A stretch of DNA of 64,000 nt from Vesta saturnalis (Eukaryota > Arthropoda > Insecta > Coleoptera > Lampyridae): positions 186,001-250,000 of the forward strand of contig JARFJB010001962.1 in assembly GCA_036346205.1 (NCBI GenBank), in the 5' to 3' direction. This document shows, in pieces, positions 46,790 through 57,318 of this stretch. The notes below the pieces were generated by a model. It searched no databases. It was not told the DNA's origin and worked only from the letters and a program-made list of their open reading frames with translations. The position numbers and the translations under genes are program-made. Position 1 is the first letter of the stretch. Every line of letters starts with the position of its first letter.

Positions 46790-48060
46790 GTGCTGTATGC
46801 TGTAAATAACCACCTAGAATACAACGACCTTCTTCCCAACAGCCAATTCGGCTTCCGTCCTAACCGAGCGTGTCACGATCCTTTGTTGAAGCTGCTTACA
46901 GAGACCACCAGAGCATTCAATCACAAGCAATGCAATCTGGCTGTGTTTCTGGATATTAAGCAAGCATTTGACAGGGTCTAGCACGCCGGTCTCCTGCAAA
47001 AGATCCGAAACCTTAACATACCCGACCCCTTCGCCAAACTCCTACTCTTGTACCTGACCAATCGGTCAGTTCGGGTCAAAGTAGGGAAAACCTTCTCCGA
47101 TCCTTTTCAACCTACAGCAGGCGTTCCGACATTCCCGAAGTTACCCAACCGGGAGTAGTCGTTGCGTAGTTCGCGGATGACACCGCCTTCTGGGCGGTTA
47201 ATCGCAACAGCGAAACGGCCTCCCGCCTCATATCCAAAACCCTACGGAACCAGTGGAGAGTCTCCGTCAATCCCACCAAAACCCAAACAATACTTTTCCG
47301 ACATCCTCATTACGCAGAGGATAAGTTCCCTAATCTTGCCTCCAGAAACGTCTCCCTCGCCCTTAACCAAGAAAGGCTCACACTCCAAGATGAAATCACC
47401 TACCTAGGAATCCTCTTCACTAGAACCCTCAATTGGCTCCTCGATGTAAAAAGAACACTAAACAGGATTAGAAACCGCGCAAACCTACTGGGCGCCCTTC
47501 GGGGTATAATCAGAGGTTGTCACCCCAAAACACTTCTACACACATATAAAACATACATCCGCCCTGTTATGGATTTCCGAGCTCCTATATACACAAACAT
47601 TAACCCCAATCATCTTTCCTCAATCGTCTCCTGTGAACGCCGAATTTTTAGACGGATACACAGGTTACCCCTCAGGTACCCTAATGACACCCTACACCAC
47701 GCCAATATACCCCCAATCACAAACCGTATCCAAAAACTCCAGGAAAACTTCGCCTATAAAAGAATTTTCGGCAACACTATCCCAACCAAAGAAATCCTTA
47801 CCACTCCCTACAACTATGGCTTTCCCAAATTCCCTCGAAAAAAACCCAAATTAAAATTCAAACATCCTCCCGCAATCCTCACACAACTCCTCGAGGACTC
47901 TCCGAGGTGGTAGAAGAATCCCTCGATAATACCCCATATGCCCTCCGCATCCCCAAGTCTATTCGATGACGACCCAGCATGACACCGGCCAACGATCTAA
48001 TTAATCACACCACTCTAACCTACACGCACACTTAAACCAAACCACACACTACTCAAAATT
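46790..48060 (+). pseudogene. Jockey-like LINE, RT and C-terminal region, 5' truncated
   Basis: It begins abruptly in the RT domain at NNHLEYNDLLPNSQFGFRPN, followed by ETTRAFNHKQCNLAVFLDIK and QAFDRV. After a stop and a shift, one open frame runs from FADDTAFWAVNRNS (FADD at 47170-47181) through NPTKTQTILF, YLGILFTRTLNWLLDVKRTL, GALRGIIRGCHPKTLLHTYK and a long C-terminal region to DSPRW and the stop at 47911-47913. It lies between the SWIM and YqaJ parts of the host transposon. C/A-rich composition sets it apart from its flanks. It is less damaged than the copy at 25.2 kb. Confidence 0.87.
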
Positions 48061-48222
48061 CAAATTCAAATAAATTTAAACACTTTTTTTTTCTTTTTTT
48101 ATTACCAAAAATTACCACACCTCATGATTGTACACAATACAATAACACAAAACAGCGCAACACCAACTACAAGGGAATGACCAGGGCTGAAGAGGAGAAG
48201 GACTCCTGAACAGTCTACAATA

Positions 48223-48224
<2 letters not shown>

Positions 48225-48262
<38 letters not shown>
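48225..48262. repeat. (TA)n microsatellite
   Basis: About 19 TA units between the LINE 3' end and the YqaJ region. Confidence 0.95.
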
Positions 48263-48264
<2 letters not shown>

Positions 48265-48417
48265 AAAATAAGTAATTACTAACCATAAGCATGAGCATAC
48301 TAACAAAAAAAAAAAAGTGAATAACGATATTTTCACAAAAATATATGAGTAAAAATATTTCATCTACATAGGTAATGTGTTTCTAAGTATTCATTTTAAA
48401 GAACTGGAAGAAACAAT

Positions 48418-49149
48418 GTGGTTGAAAATGAAATAGACATTGTCGAACACATATGTGAAACTAAATCGATAGAAACAGAAATGTTACTTTTAAATCATGC
48501 GACGCAATTGACACTTATGATGGAATTAGCACATCTTCAGATACAATTTGTTGACTCATGTTGTCAAGATTCATATAAAAAAAATTGGCAAAAAATGTAT
48601 GCAACATTTTAACGGAAATAAAGCAGTCAAAGGCGGAATGGCTTTCGGAAAGAAAATTTCGTACAACAGGCTTCCGAATATACGAGTTATATACACATAA
48701 AGGGCAAGATTGGTCAAGGAAATAGGAAATCGGTATTTTTACCCCAAAGGATTTTCTAATAAATTTACCCAACATGGAATACAGTATGAAGAAATTGCGC
48801 GAAGAGCTTTTATAAATACAACTGGTTTATCTGTGGTTGATTGCGATTTAGTTGTGTCAGAATTTAATCCATGGTTGGGCTATTCACCCGAAGCCATAAT
48901 TGTTAACTGTAACCAGGTTCCCGAACAACTATTGGAAATTAAATATCCATTTTCAGGTAAATTTAAAGTACCTACTTTTGCAAAGATACTTAGTAATTAC
49001 GCCATATTTTAGGTGCTACCAATACATTAGGAGATGTACTGAACAAAATTGATTATGTACAATTTGAAGAAAATACATATTGTTTCAAAGAAAGGCATAA
49101 GTACTATGCTCAGGTACAACTGGGAATAGGCTTAATGTTTAATGCTTAA
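48418..49149 (+). pseudogene. YqaJ-like exonuclease domain protein (C-terminal part)
   Basis: The frame starts with an acidic segment (VENEIDIVEHICETKSIETE). It then shifts to AEWLSERKFRTTGFRIYELY and THKGQDWSRK, and, after a stop, YFYPKGFSNKFTQHGIQYEE, NPWLGYSPEAIIV and LLEIKYPFSG. A 58-base GT-AG intron (48955-49012) then joins to ATNTLGDVLNKIDYV and KYYAQVQLGIGLMF before a stop. The G-x-E, SPE/SPD and EIK residues are the PD-(D/E)xK-type nuclease signature of lambda-exonuclease/YqaJ domains. In its transposon context it may process DNA ends, but that role is inference. The normal SPD aspartate reads SPE here. At least two breaks make it a pseudogene. Confidence 0.72.
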
Positions 49150-49269
49150 TGTGAAATATTTATAATTTATAATATTCTGTTCCTTTGATTCAAGCATGGC
49201 AATTATAGATGTACCATTCAATTATGAATACATAAAATCAATAACGTTCATTGTAAAGGAGAAATATTA

Positions 49270-49475
49270 CAAACACATGTTACATAATTAAAAATTATTA
49301 TTAATTTTATTAAATACATAAATAAAAAGTTTACCTCGAGTAGGATTTGAACCTACGACCTGTAGTTTGCTAGAGTACCGCGCTAACCATCTACGCCATC
49401 CAGATTCAAGCCCCAATCGATGCAAATTTTGTCTTTATGTATGTAGAACTGATGTAAATTCTAAATATAATATTT
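49270..49475 (-). mobile_element. tRNA-derived SINE (copy 3), inserted between the two transposon genes
   Basis: The minus strand has A box TGGCGTAGATGG (49387-49398) and B box GGTTCAAATCC (49343-49353), and an anticodon stem-loop with AGC and one mismatch in the stem. Flanks match the copy at 17.1 kb. The acceptor arm does not pair, so it is not a working tRNA gene. Confidence 0.65.
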
Positions 49476-49499
49476 GTGAAATAGAAAAACATTGATACA

Positions 49500-50936
49500 T
49501 CACATCTACAATTATTTTGTTTAATAAATATGTCGTTCGCCAAAATTGGTGCTGACAAATTGGTGACACCATAAATAATAGTCATAATATTGTCGATATA
49601 AGGTATTAAGTTCCACTGGAGTTTTCCTCCTAATATTTTAAACATCTTAAGTTTTTGATTTGTAGGCTCAATGTGAACCCGTGCAGCTGCAATTTCTTTA
49701 TTAAAATGTGCTTCATCTGCATCAAATTGCTTCTTCTTGCGGAGAAACGATGGCTGATAAAGCTTACTGTTGTGTAAGTTACACAAATGTTCAATTAAAA
49801 GGCCTTTGTCAACAATAATCGCAGAATGTTTTTGTAATTTGGTTATTAACCCACTTTATTCAAAAATCACCTCATCAGATGCCCTCCCAGCATACGCTGT
49901 ACTTATAAATGTTATCAACCTTGCGGACGAAACATCAGTCATAAATTTAACTGTTTGGGCACCCTTATAATGGGAATAAAATCCGACTCCACAGGAGTTT
50001 GCACAAATATTTCAGTACAATCTAACACAATTTCGTCATCTAAAAAATTCTGAAAACATAAAGGCAATGACCCCAAATAATACACCTAAAATTGCATAAC
50101 TTAAATTGCACTATAGTTTCACAAAAGTTAACACAACTCTCTCGTTAATCGTTAGTTTGTGAAGTCTTACGTCTTCATGAATCAGTTTAATAGAAGCCAC
50201 AATTTCGTTTAAGATAGTAAATCTATTTAACCCTGTTAAACTGGTTAGAGATGTAACCGTAGCTATAAAATTAAACAATGTAAGTTTAGCAAGTGTGTTC
50301 ACTTGCACTTCAAAGTCACGGTATTTCAATGGTTCTTTAATGGATCCTCACTTTGCACCAAACTTAATAAACCGTCCGCAGCCTCTAATTCTTCTGGAGT
50401 TGGCTGTGCATTTTCACATCAATTATCAACATCCATCATTTCCAACGGTGATAGATGGCAAAACTGCTTTGCTTGGTTTCATAGCTGCAATCTTTCTTCC
50501 CGTTTATTTGAAGTTGATGCTTCCACAGTTGCGTAAACAGAACCATGAACTGGATTTGGTAAATTTGTTCAAGGCACCACATTGCGTTTCAATTTTTTTC
50601 TTTGATGAACTATAAAATACAATGTGTAAATAGGTATATTAACACTAATACAGATATAAGCATATATATAACTACAATTATTGAGTTTTTTTACCTTGAA
50701 AGAAACCACTTTTGTTAAAATGTAAGGAACAAACCATCACATATTCGCTATTTTTCTTTCCAATTCGTAATTTATTCATCCAGGTTTCTCTCCTATTTAC
50801 AGTTTTCCAATTTTGTTTGTAGTTTCACAGTTTCATTTGGATTTGGAAACTTATGAAAACTTGTTTTTGGATTTCTCCATTTTAGGGGGATGCACCCTGG
50901 CACACAACAGAATGTAGTTGGTCGTTTATTTGCCAT
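49500..50936 (-). pseudogene. THAP finger plus DDE_Tnp_4-type transposase (ISL2EU/Harbinger-like)
   Basis: The minus-strand ATG at 50936 starts MANKRPTTFCCVPGC, and the domain continues with SFHKFPNPNETVKLQ and, in another frame, WMNKLRIGKKNSEYVMVCSL and HFNKSGFFQ: a THAP finger (C-x4-C ... CxLHF) that binds transposon ends. A GT donor near 50696 and a later AG suggest an intron. The middle segment reads YRDFEVQVNTLAKLTLFNF and SLTGLNRFTILNEIVASIKL, then LTINERVVLTFVKL. The catalytic part shows VLDCTEIFVQTP (first Asp), AGRASDEVIF, SAIIVDKGLLIEHLC (second Asp) and QPSFLRKKKQFDADEAHFNK, EIAAARVHIEPTNQKLK (Glu-rich third site), then NLSAPIL. Stops and shifts disable it. It converges on the YqaJ gene. 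Confidence 0.78.
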
Positions 50937-50969
50937 GATAATAAAATTTATATGCAATCTATAAACGTC

Positions 50970-51660
50970 TCTTAAATGTTCACAAAAATTTATGTAATTA
51001 GTAACGTTATTGATAAATGCATTTACCTTTCGGATCCAAATTTTAGACAAAATCAATTAAAAAAAATTATTTACGCTTTTGAAAATAACAGTTATCCCAG
51101 ATCTTTAATTATAAACATTATTAACAAAAGAGGTCCCTACAATAATTATACAAACATCAACGTACCTAACCAAAATTTCAAATACATTTAAATTCCTCAT
51201 TCAAATAAAAATCAATTTTATTTAAGAATTTAAGTAAATTTAATACAAAACCTGCATTTGAATCACAAAATGTTAACTCTTTCTTATTTTTTAAATTAAA
51301 ATCTTCAGTGCCTAAAGAACAAATCCCATGTAACAATTGTCACAATTTATATTGGTACTTCCATGCAACCATTAAAGAATCGTTTAATTCAACATACATC
51401 AGATATAACAGTGAAACCAAAAAGTACCGCTTTGGCCAGACATACAATTGATTGTGGACACAGTTTTGATTATCTGAAAACCGAATTTCTATGTATTGAA
51501 CAAAATTATGAGAAAAGTTTATTATTGGAAATGTTATATATCAAAATTAATGAAAAAAGTACTTGCAATTTTAATAGAGACCCGGACAATCTTTCATCAA
51601 CATATGACGTTATATTTAAAAAATTTAAGTGGGTATGTGTAATTTAACGCTTAATTTTAA
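50970..51660 (+). pseudogene. PLE RT thumb and GIY-YIG region, right half of the split element (copy 5)
   Basis: The plus strand resumes the PLE with IYVISNVIDKCIYLSDPNFR and LKKIIYAFENNSYPRSLI, then the GIY-YIG part: HVTIVTIYIGTSMQPLKNRL, IQHTSDITVKPKSTALARHT, then CGHSFDYLKTEFL and LLLEMLYIKINEKSTCNFNR. It is closely related to the minus-strand fragment at 45181-45660. A hammerhead-like core follows the stop. Confidence 0.8.
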
Positions 51661-51667
51661 TTTTTTA

Positions 51668-51695
51668 CTGACGAAGATATCAACCGATATCGAAA
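51668..51695 (+). ncRNA. Hammerhead-like ribozyme core in the PLE 3' end
   Basis: CTGACGA (51668-51674), A, GATATC, loop AACC, GATATC, GAAA (51692-51695). This fits the hammerhead core (CUGANGA, a perfect 6-bp stem II, GAAA) at the place where PLE hammerheads are known to sit, just past the coding region. A short AUA/UAU pair and a UAUC after the GAAA could be stem III and the cleavage site; stem I is weak. Activity is uncertain. Confidence 0.45.
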
Positions 51696-51739
51696 TATAT
51701 GTTTTTGTATCATAATAGTTTATTTTATTGACTTTCAAC

Positions 51740-52630
51740 CAACAATTAGGGTGATGCAGATTATTTGAAGTGGTCCGATTACTTCAAAAAACCTATTCTC
51801 CACTTATCTCATTTCGTGGTATTTCCAGTGGTATTACTGATTGGGCGGGAAATTCAAAAGTTGATGATATATCAACAATAAATACAACAAAATTTTAAAT
51901 GACATAAAGTCTGTATTTCTTGATTGTTCAATTACATTCATCTTAATGTTATTATTAAAAATGCCAATAAGTAAATGAGATGTTTTTATTTCAATTTAGT
52001 TTTAACCAACAGTTCCTAGTTTACCTTGGAACCAATTGCTTCTATTTTACTAGGATTCTTCCTTTTACTATCGCCTTAGTATATTTATTTTAAAATTTAT
52101 ATTTTTCATTTTACTTAAACTATACATTTCAGTTAAATAATTGATCACTTATTTTGCTATATCTGATTGGAACAGGTGTTATAACTTTGTATGCTATTCA
52201 AACATTTAATTTTATTAAGAAATTTTGTTAAGCCCCACACTGTTTGTTTACCTATAAATTGTTGTTTAATGGTATATTCGAAATTGCATTTTGCGTGTTA
52301 TTAGGTTGTTTGCCGCGTTATCGATTGACCCCGAAATATCATATTAACTAATATGATAGATCCTACCTTACTTAATCTTCGATATCTTTCATTGGCACTT
52401 AAAACACCTATTCACTTTGTCGATTTAATTTAATATGCCCTCTTATTCTCGTTAAATTTGAAAAATGTTGTGTGCACTTTCTATCGCTGTTTTCACTTCC
52501 AGTACCAGGACCGGAAAAAAGCAAAATATCACAAAAACGTTGCGGTTTTGTCAGTTTTTATTATTATATAGTAAAATATTTTTGTTGTTTTGGTGTGTCT
52601 ATTTTACTGTATTCTATATTTAATTTGCAA
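51740..52630. other. No recognisable gene
   Basis: AT-rich. The last 150 bases may be the 5' flank of the mariner-type copy that starts at 52633. Confidence 0.45.
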
Positions 52631-52632
52631 TA

Positions 52633-53640
52633 ATGGCGGTTTACAAAAATAATGAAAAGTATGATATGTTAGTTTGTTTTACACACTCTAATGAAAATCC
52701 CCAAGAAGCTTCGGAATTATTATTTACAAAGGTAACGTATTTTGAGCGCTATGTTAGGATATCTTAGAAGTTCTTTTTGTTCATATTAGATGTCCATATT
52801 GACAGCAACCTTTCCCAGACTTATTTGCCCGCCTTAAATCAAATTTAGTAGAACACAGATCATTTATCAAGCAGAAGCCACGCTTTCATCTTCTGGCAAG
52901 CAAATAGAGGAAGAAATTAGTGTATCCAAATCTGATATTCAAAGAATTTTGCAAAAATATAAGTACCAACCGTATAAATTCCACACAGTTCAACATTTAC
53001 ACTCCGGCGATGCCGAATGTTGTTTTGCTAATGGTATTTTCAACAAATACATACTGGTAAATCTTTTGGCAGGCTTGTTATCTGGTCCGATGAACCTATT
53101 TTTCAAGTCCGCGAATTTTCAATCGCCATAATACAAGAAACTGGTCCGCAGAAATTAACGATTTAATTTTTGAGAGGGCACAACAAGGACGCTTTGGTGT
53201 TGGGTGTCTCTTGTTTCAGTTTTGGAAGACACATAGTCTACAGAATTTATGAAGGAGATCATATAGCGCTCCAGTACGAGAAATTCTTCAGGAAGTTATT
53301 CCAGAACTGATGGAAAATGTTCCGTAGTCGCTTTATAATGCCGTTTATCTTCAACAAGACGGGGCACAATCCACAACTCTGCGCTTATAAGGGCATTTTT
53401 TGACGATAACTTCCCTCAAAGATGGATTGGTAACTAAACCTGGAAGATAACCCCCTCGATCTACGGATCTTTCAATTTTGATTATAGGGTTTCATGCAAA
53501 ATAAAATCTATAAAACACAATATCAGCCTGTAGCGGAGCTTCGTGCGGCAATCGAAATTTGCAAAGAAGGTCCATGATCCTTCTTAACGCTATTAAAAGA
53601 ATAACGAAAATATGCCTATTATGCATAAGGGAGAATGGCC
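52633..53640 (+). pseudogene. Tc1/mariner-superfamily transposase, heavily decayed
   Basis: ATG at 52633 starts MAVYKNNEKYDMLVCFTHSN and ENPQEASELLF, the N-terminal signature of the insect transposases also seen at 56-60 kb. Then, across several frames: FPDLFARLKSNLVEHRSF, VSKSDIQRILQKYKYQPYKF (DNA-binding helix-turn-helix end), HNTRNWSAEINDLIF-type text, VREILQEVIPELMENVP, LYNAVYLQQDGAQ (second Asp), DDNFPQRWIGN, and PPRSTDLSILI (third Asp block). The block with the first catalytic Asp is not recognisable. Stops and shifts are frequent. Confidence 0.7.
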
Positions 53641-55640
53641 GTCATTTTTAAAATCACCTTTACAAAGTTTTAAGATAGGTAATTATTGTTTTGTTTTGAG
53701 TATAATCCAATAATTCTATCTTAATTAAGTTAAAATGCTGTAATAAATTCAGAGAGAGAGAGAGTTTAGAATTAAAAAGTTTGACAGTATAATAAAGTAT
53801 AATAATTACTTACATGGATTTTGTTTTTAATAGTTTTTATATATAGTCTACCTACTAATTGGATAAAAGATAATCTTAAATTCTGAGCTTGTTTTTGAAA
53901 ATAATTTTATACAATTAATTATTTTTGTTCACATTATGCCTAATAAATATAAGAAATAATATACAGGGTGTCCTATTAAAAAAAACATGTTTGCTTCATA
54001 ACTAAAAAACGGAAGGTGAAAAAGAACTGCCTATGCCAATGGATTCTGCGGAAAAAAATCTATAGGAATACGTTTTAACTTCTTCGATAAGTTTAAAGGT
54101 AAGTGAGATACGAGGTGTGCCTTAAACGTGAAACTTTTCAATTCCACCATTTATACTTAATTTCACAAAAAAGTAGCACACTGTCGCGAAAACCGTAACT
54201 TTCTATCTTTAAAAATAAGGGAGATACCCCTCAAAAGTAAAGCCTGCCAATGGTACATTTAAACGTATCAATCAATTTTTATTTTTATTGCCTTAGGACA
54301 TCCATTAAAAACAAGGTCTCTGTAATTATTGCTTTGTGTTAATAGATTTCCAGCTATTCACAAATACTATTTTAAGGGGTCTTATAAAGTAGATTTTTAC
54401 GGTGTACATATTTCAGTAATATGCTCCACGGCCGGTTTTGCTTAAAAGCACCTATGGTTTTACACCTGGAAGATATATGAAAACGAACTTTTATTTCAGG
54501 GGCTAGTGATAAGTTTGACATTAGATATGGTTAGAAGTACTTGATAGTTCGGATAGCTTCCAATGTTGCGCTACTTGTAGTTGAACGTAGCGTACAATGT
54601 AGTTGATGACGATACCCGAACATATAATGAATATTTAAGAATGAAAAATTTCGATTTTAAGCCCCTGGCGGTTTTGCGTATCACCGGTAGCACTATCGTA
54701 TATTCTTCGTTGAACGTTGCGGAAATTTCAAAGTTGTTTATAAGAGATGTATAAAATATTGCTTATTGTTTTAATACTAAGCATTTTTTTAATAAGTTCG
54801 CGTTCAGAAAATTTAGATTCACATTGTAGAATTATTTTTTTTATAGAGTTGAAGGATGAATTTCTTTTATAACTTGGACAGCACTTACAGTATAATACAT
54901 TAACGTGATTACAAAATTTAAGGTCGTTAATAATATTATTAATAACCAAATCACCAAACATTTAACATTTTTTGTATCAAAACTGTACCCCTACTATTTC
55001 AATCTGGCAAAGTGTTAAAACTGGGTAGTGTAACGATTTTCATAACTAGTTTTTTTATGAAAATTAGACAAAGAAATTTTAGATTATTCAATGACTGAAA
55101 AGCTTGTTCATTTTAATACTCCTTTAGTTGCTTTAGATAATTTAAGCCTAAAAAGCTACAAAAGCTTGTGTAAGATAATTTTTTTCTTTAATTTCAAGGT
55201 TTAAAGATTATTAATACTCTAACAAACATATCGATCCAATCGCGTGTTTATATTAGGAATATATTATCTATGGCTTTCCATTGTATAGTATTCAGTTTCT
55301 AAATACATAATGGAATTTAACTTTTAAATAATTTAAGAACTAAAAATAGAATTCATTCATAGTAACAACCATTTTATTTTATTTCACTTATTTATATTAT
55401 TTCCGATATCTGAGACGGAGATAAAAAACATAATGGCTAAGCCAAAAGTATTTTTGGATCTACCTAGAAATCAGTTTACAATGCTTTTCTAATTTTATAC
55501 AAAATAAAAATAAATTTCTAAATTTTCAGTACATTTGGAGAAAATAGTATACTATATGAAGGGGTAGAAATTGACGATGTTTCACGCGCGGTGCAAGTTG
55601 TGCCCCGAAAGCGATACCCACCCAAGGGATACTCGCCCTA
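53641..55640. other. No recognisable gene
   Basis: It holds an ACAGGGTGTCCTATTA word at about 53964, typical of the ends of insect Tc1/mariner-type elements, but I found no matching right end. The 77-codon minus frame at 54728-54961 shows no family motif. Confidence 0.45.
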
Positions 55641-55644
55641 GCGT

Positions 55645-55645
55645 G

Positions 55646-55718
<73 letters not shown>
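55645..55718. repeat. (TA)n tract at the left border of the palindromic element
   Basis: About 34 TA units ending exactly where the element terminus GGGTGAGTCAG begins. Tc1/mariner elements insert at TA, so the border TA cannot be told from the repeat. Confidence 0.95.
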
Positions 55719-55722
<4 letters not shown>

Positions 55723-56345
55723 GAGTCAGTTTTTTGTAGACAAACTTTAACAGGAGATAGAACACATGTTTCTAAAATAAAAGTTCCTATAAATAAATGT
55801 CGTAGAAGGCTTTCGTTTCCGAGATACAGGGTGTTGAATATAATTTTTTTTTCTCAAATTTTCATTATACCTCATAAACGAATGCTTAGATTTTTTTCAT
55901 GTTGGGGAGATGATGTCTATTAATTAAGGGGCATAAAACAAGCGATAAGAATGTTCACAAACTTGCACAGTGGCGGAGTGGAGGGGGTGCTCAACCCCTT
56001 TCATAAACAGAACTTCTACGCCAATGCATAATTATTGTTGTTATGCGGTCAATACTTTCTGTATAATTATGTATGTATCAATTTCGCCATAAACATGTAT
56101 GTAGTTTTTAAGTGAGATTCTAATAAGTTACAGACCGCTGTTCACTTGCTCTCATTAAAGAGCCGACACTGTATCAAGCCATACTCATATACAAGACTTT
56201 TGTAAATTGAAATCTGTTTAGTACACTAATTTTAACAATCCTTATTTATTATTGTAACAATACTTAATTAATAATTGTGAAATTAATAAGAATTCTTAGC
56301 AATAACGATTTATAAATAAATAACAATAACACTAGTATAATAAAA

Positions 56346-57137
56346 TTAGACACTTTGTTCAAAATGTAAACCGTTCTTTTCAATACACATTTCACAGCGA
56401 CGTACAGTAGAACGTCTTAAGTTAACTAAATGATGCACCTTTATTTCATTGCAAGCATCTCTGATGCGATTGTGAAGTTCTTCAAGTGTATTAACCGGAG
56501 TGGTATACACTTTTTCCTTCATGAATTCCCATACAAAAAAGTAAAGTGGCGTTAAATCGGGGGATCTAGGAGGCCACGCCACTGGACTTCCACCACCTAT
56601 CCACCTCCCCGGGTAGTTATCGTTTAGCCAATTTCTTACATTTCTGCCATAATGGGCCGGACATCCATCAAGCTGAAACCAAGAATGTCCTCTTAAATTC
56701 AAAGGAATGTCTTCCCACATATTAACATGTTCTTCTTCTAAAAATTGTAGGAAATTTTCTGAATTTACACGTTGTGGCAAGAAATAAGGTCCAAACACGT
56801 GGTTGCCGTAAATTCCAATCCAGAGATTTGTACTAAATTCATGTTGAAAACTTCTTGGTCGAATGGCATGTGGGTTTTCATGTGCCCATATATGCAGATA
56901 GTGAAAGTTTACGATACCACGACGAGTAAAACAGGATTCATCAGTCCACAGTAAGAAAATCTCTATTATTTTGAGTGGAGTTAAGAACCCACTTACAATA
57001 ATTAAGTCTTCGTTCGGCGTCACCTGGACATAAACCATGAACAGGTTGAAAATGATATGGGCGTCTGTGATCCCGTTTGCGAACCCATAAATAAAATGAA
57101 TGTCGGCTTGTTCGCTATTTGTAAATGTAAACGCCAT
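56346..57137 (-). pseudogene. Tc1/mariner transposase, left arm, internal deletion
   Basis: The minus-strand ATG at 57137 starts MAFTFTNSEQADIHFIYGFA, the family N-terminus. At AAACGGGATCA the sequence jumps to the middle of the gene, so about 90 residues including the helix-turn-helix are lost. The following 40 residues are out of frame (PNEDLIIVSGFLTPLK) until the frame recovers at FLLWTDESCFTRRGIVNFHY (first Asp). The rest is intact: WFQLDGCPAHYGRN (second Asp), GRWIGGGSPVAWPPRSPDLT (third Asp, 36 residues between), and the C-terminus HFEQSV at 56346. Confidence 0.87.
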
Positions 57138-57318
57138 GTTACACTAATTAAAAGCTAGCAAATCAAATGAAATAACTTTTTAAACTTAAAAACAATAATT
57201 AATAACAGTGAAATTATTCAAGATGAAGCAAGTGTTTGTAAAAAGTCAAACTGTCGTTTCAAATATAAAATTTAATACTTACTTGTTTTCCAAGGAGTAT
57301 CATATTTTGTTGCAATGA

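Larger units (their letters stand above)
46045..50969. mobile_element. Two-gene DNA transposon (SWIM/YqaJ + THAP/DDE), ISL2EU-like, inserted in a PLE
   Basis: Between the two halves of a PLE lie a plus-strand gene with a SWIM-like zinc finger and a YqaJ nuclease domain, and a convergent minus-strand gene with a THAP finger and a DDE_Tnp_4-type core. I recall ISL2EU-type eukaryotic transposons as encoding such a transposase together with a YqaJ protein; this recollection should be checked. A LINE (46.8-48.1 kb) and a SINE (49.3 kb) inserted later. I could not find matching terminal repeats. The right end may be deleted, since the THAP start codon is only about 35 bases from resumed PLE sequence and roughly 30 PLE residues are missing at the junction. 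Confidence 0.62.

Noticed and set aside
53964..54310. MITE starting ACAGGGTGTCCTA
   Set aside because: The left word looks like a terminal repeat, but no acceptable inverted partner was found within 1 kb.
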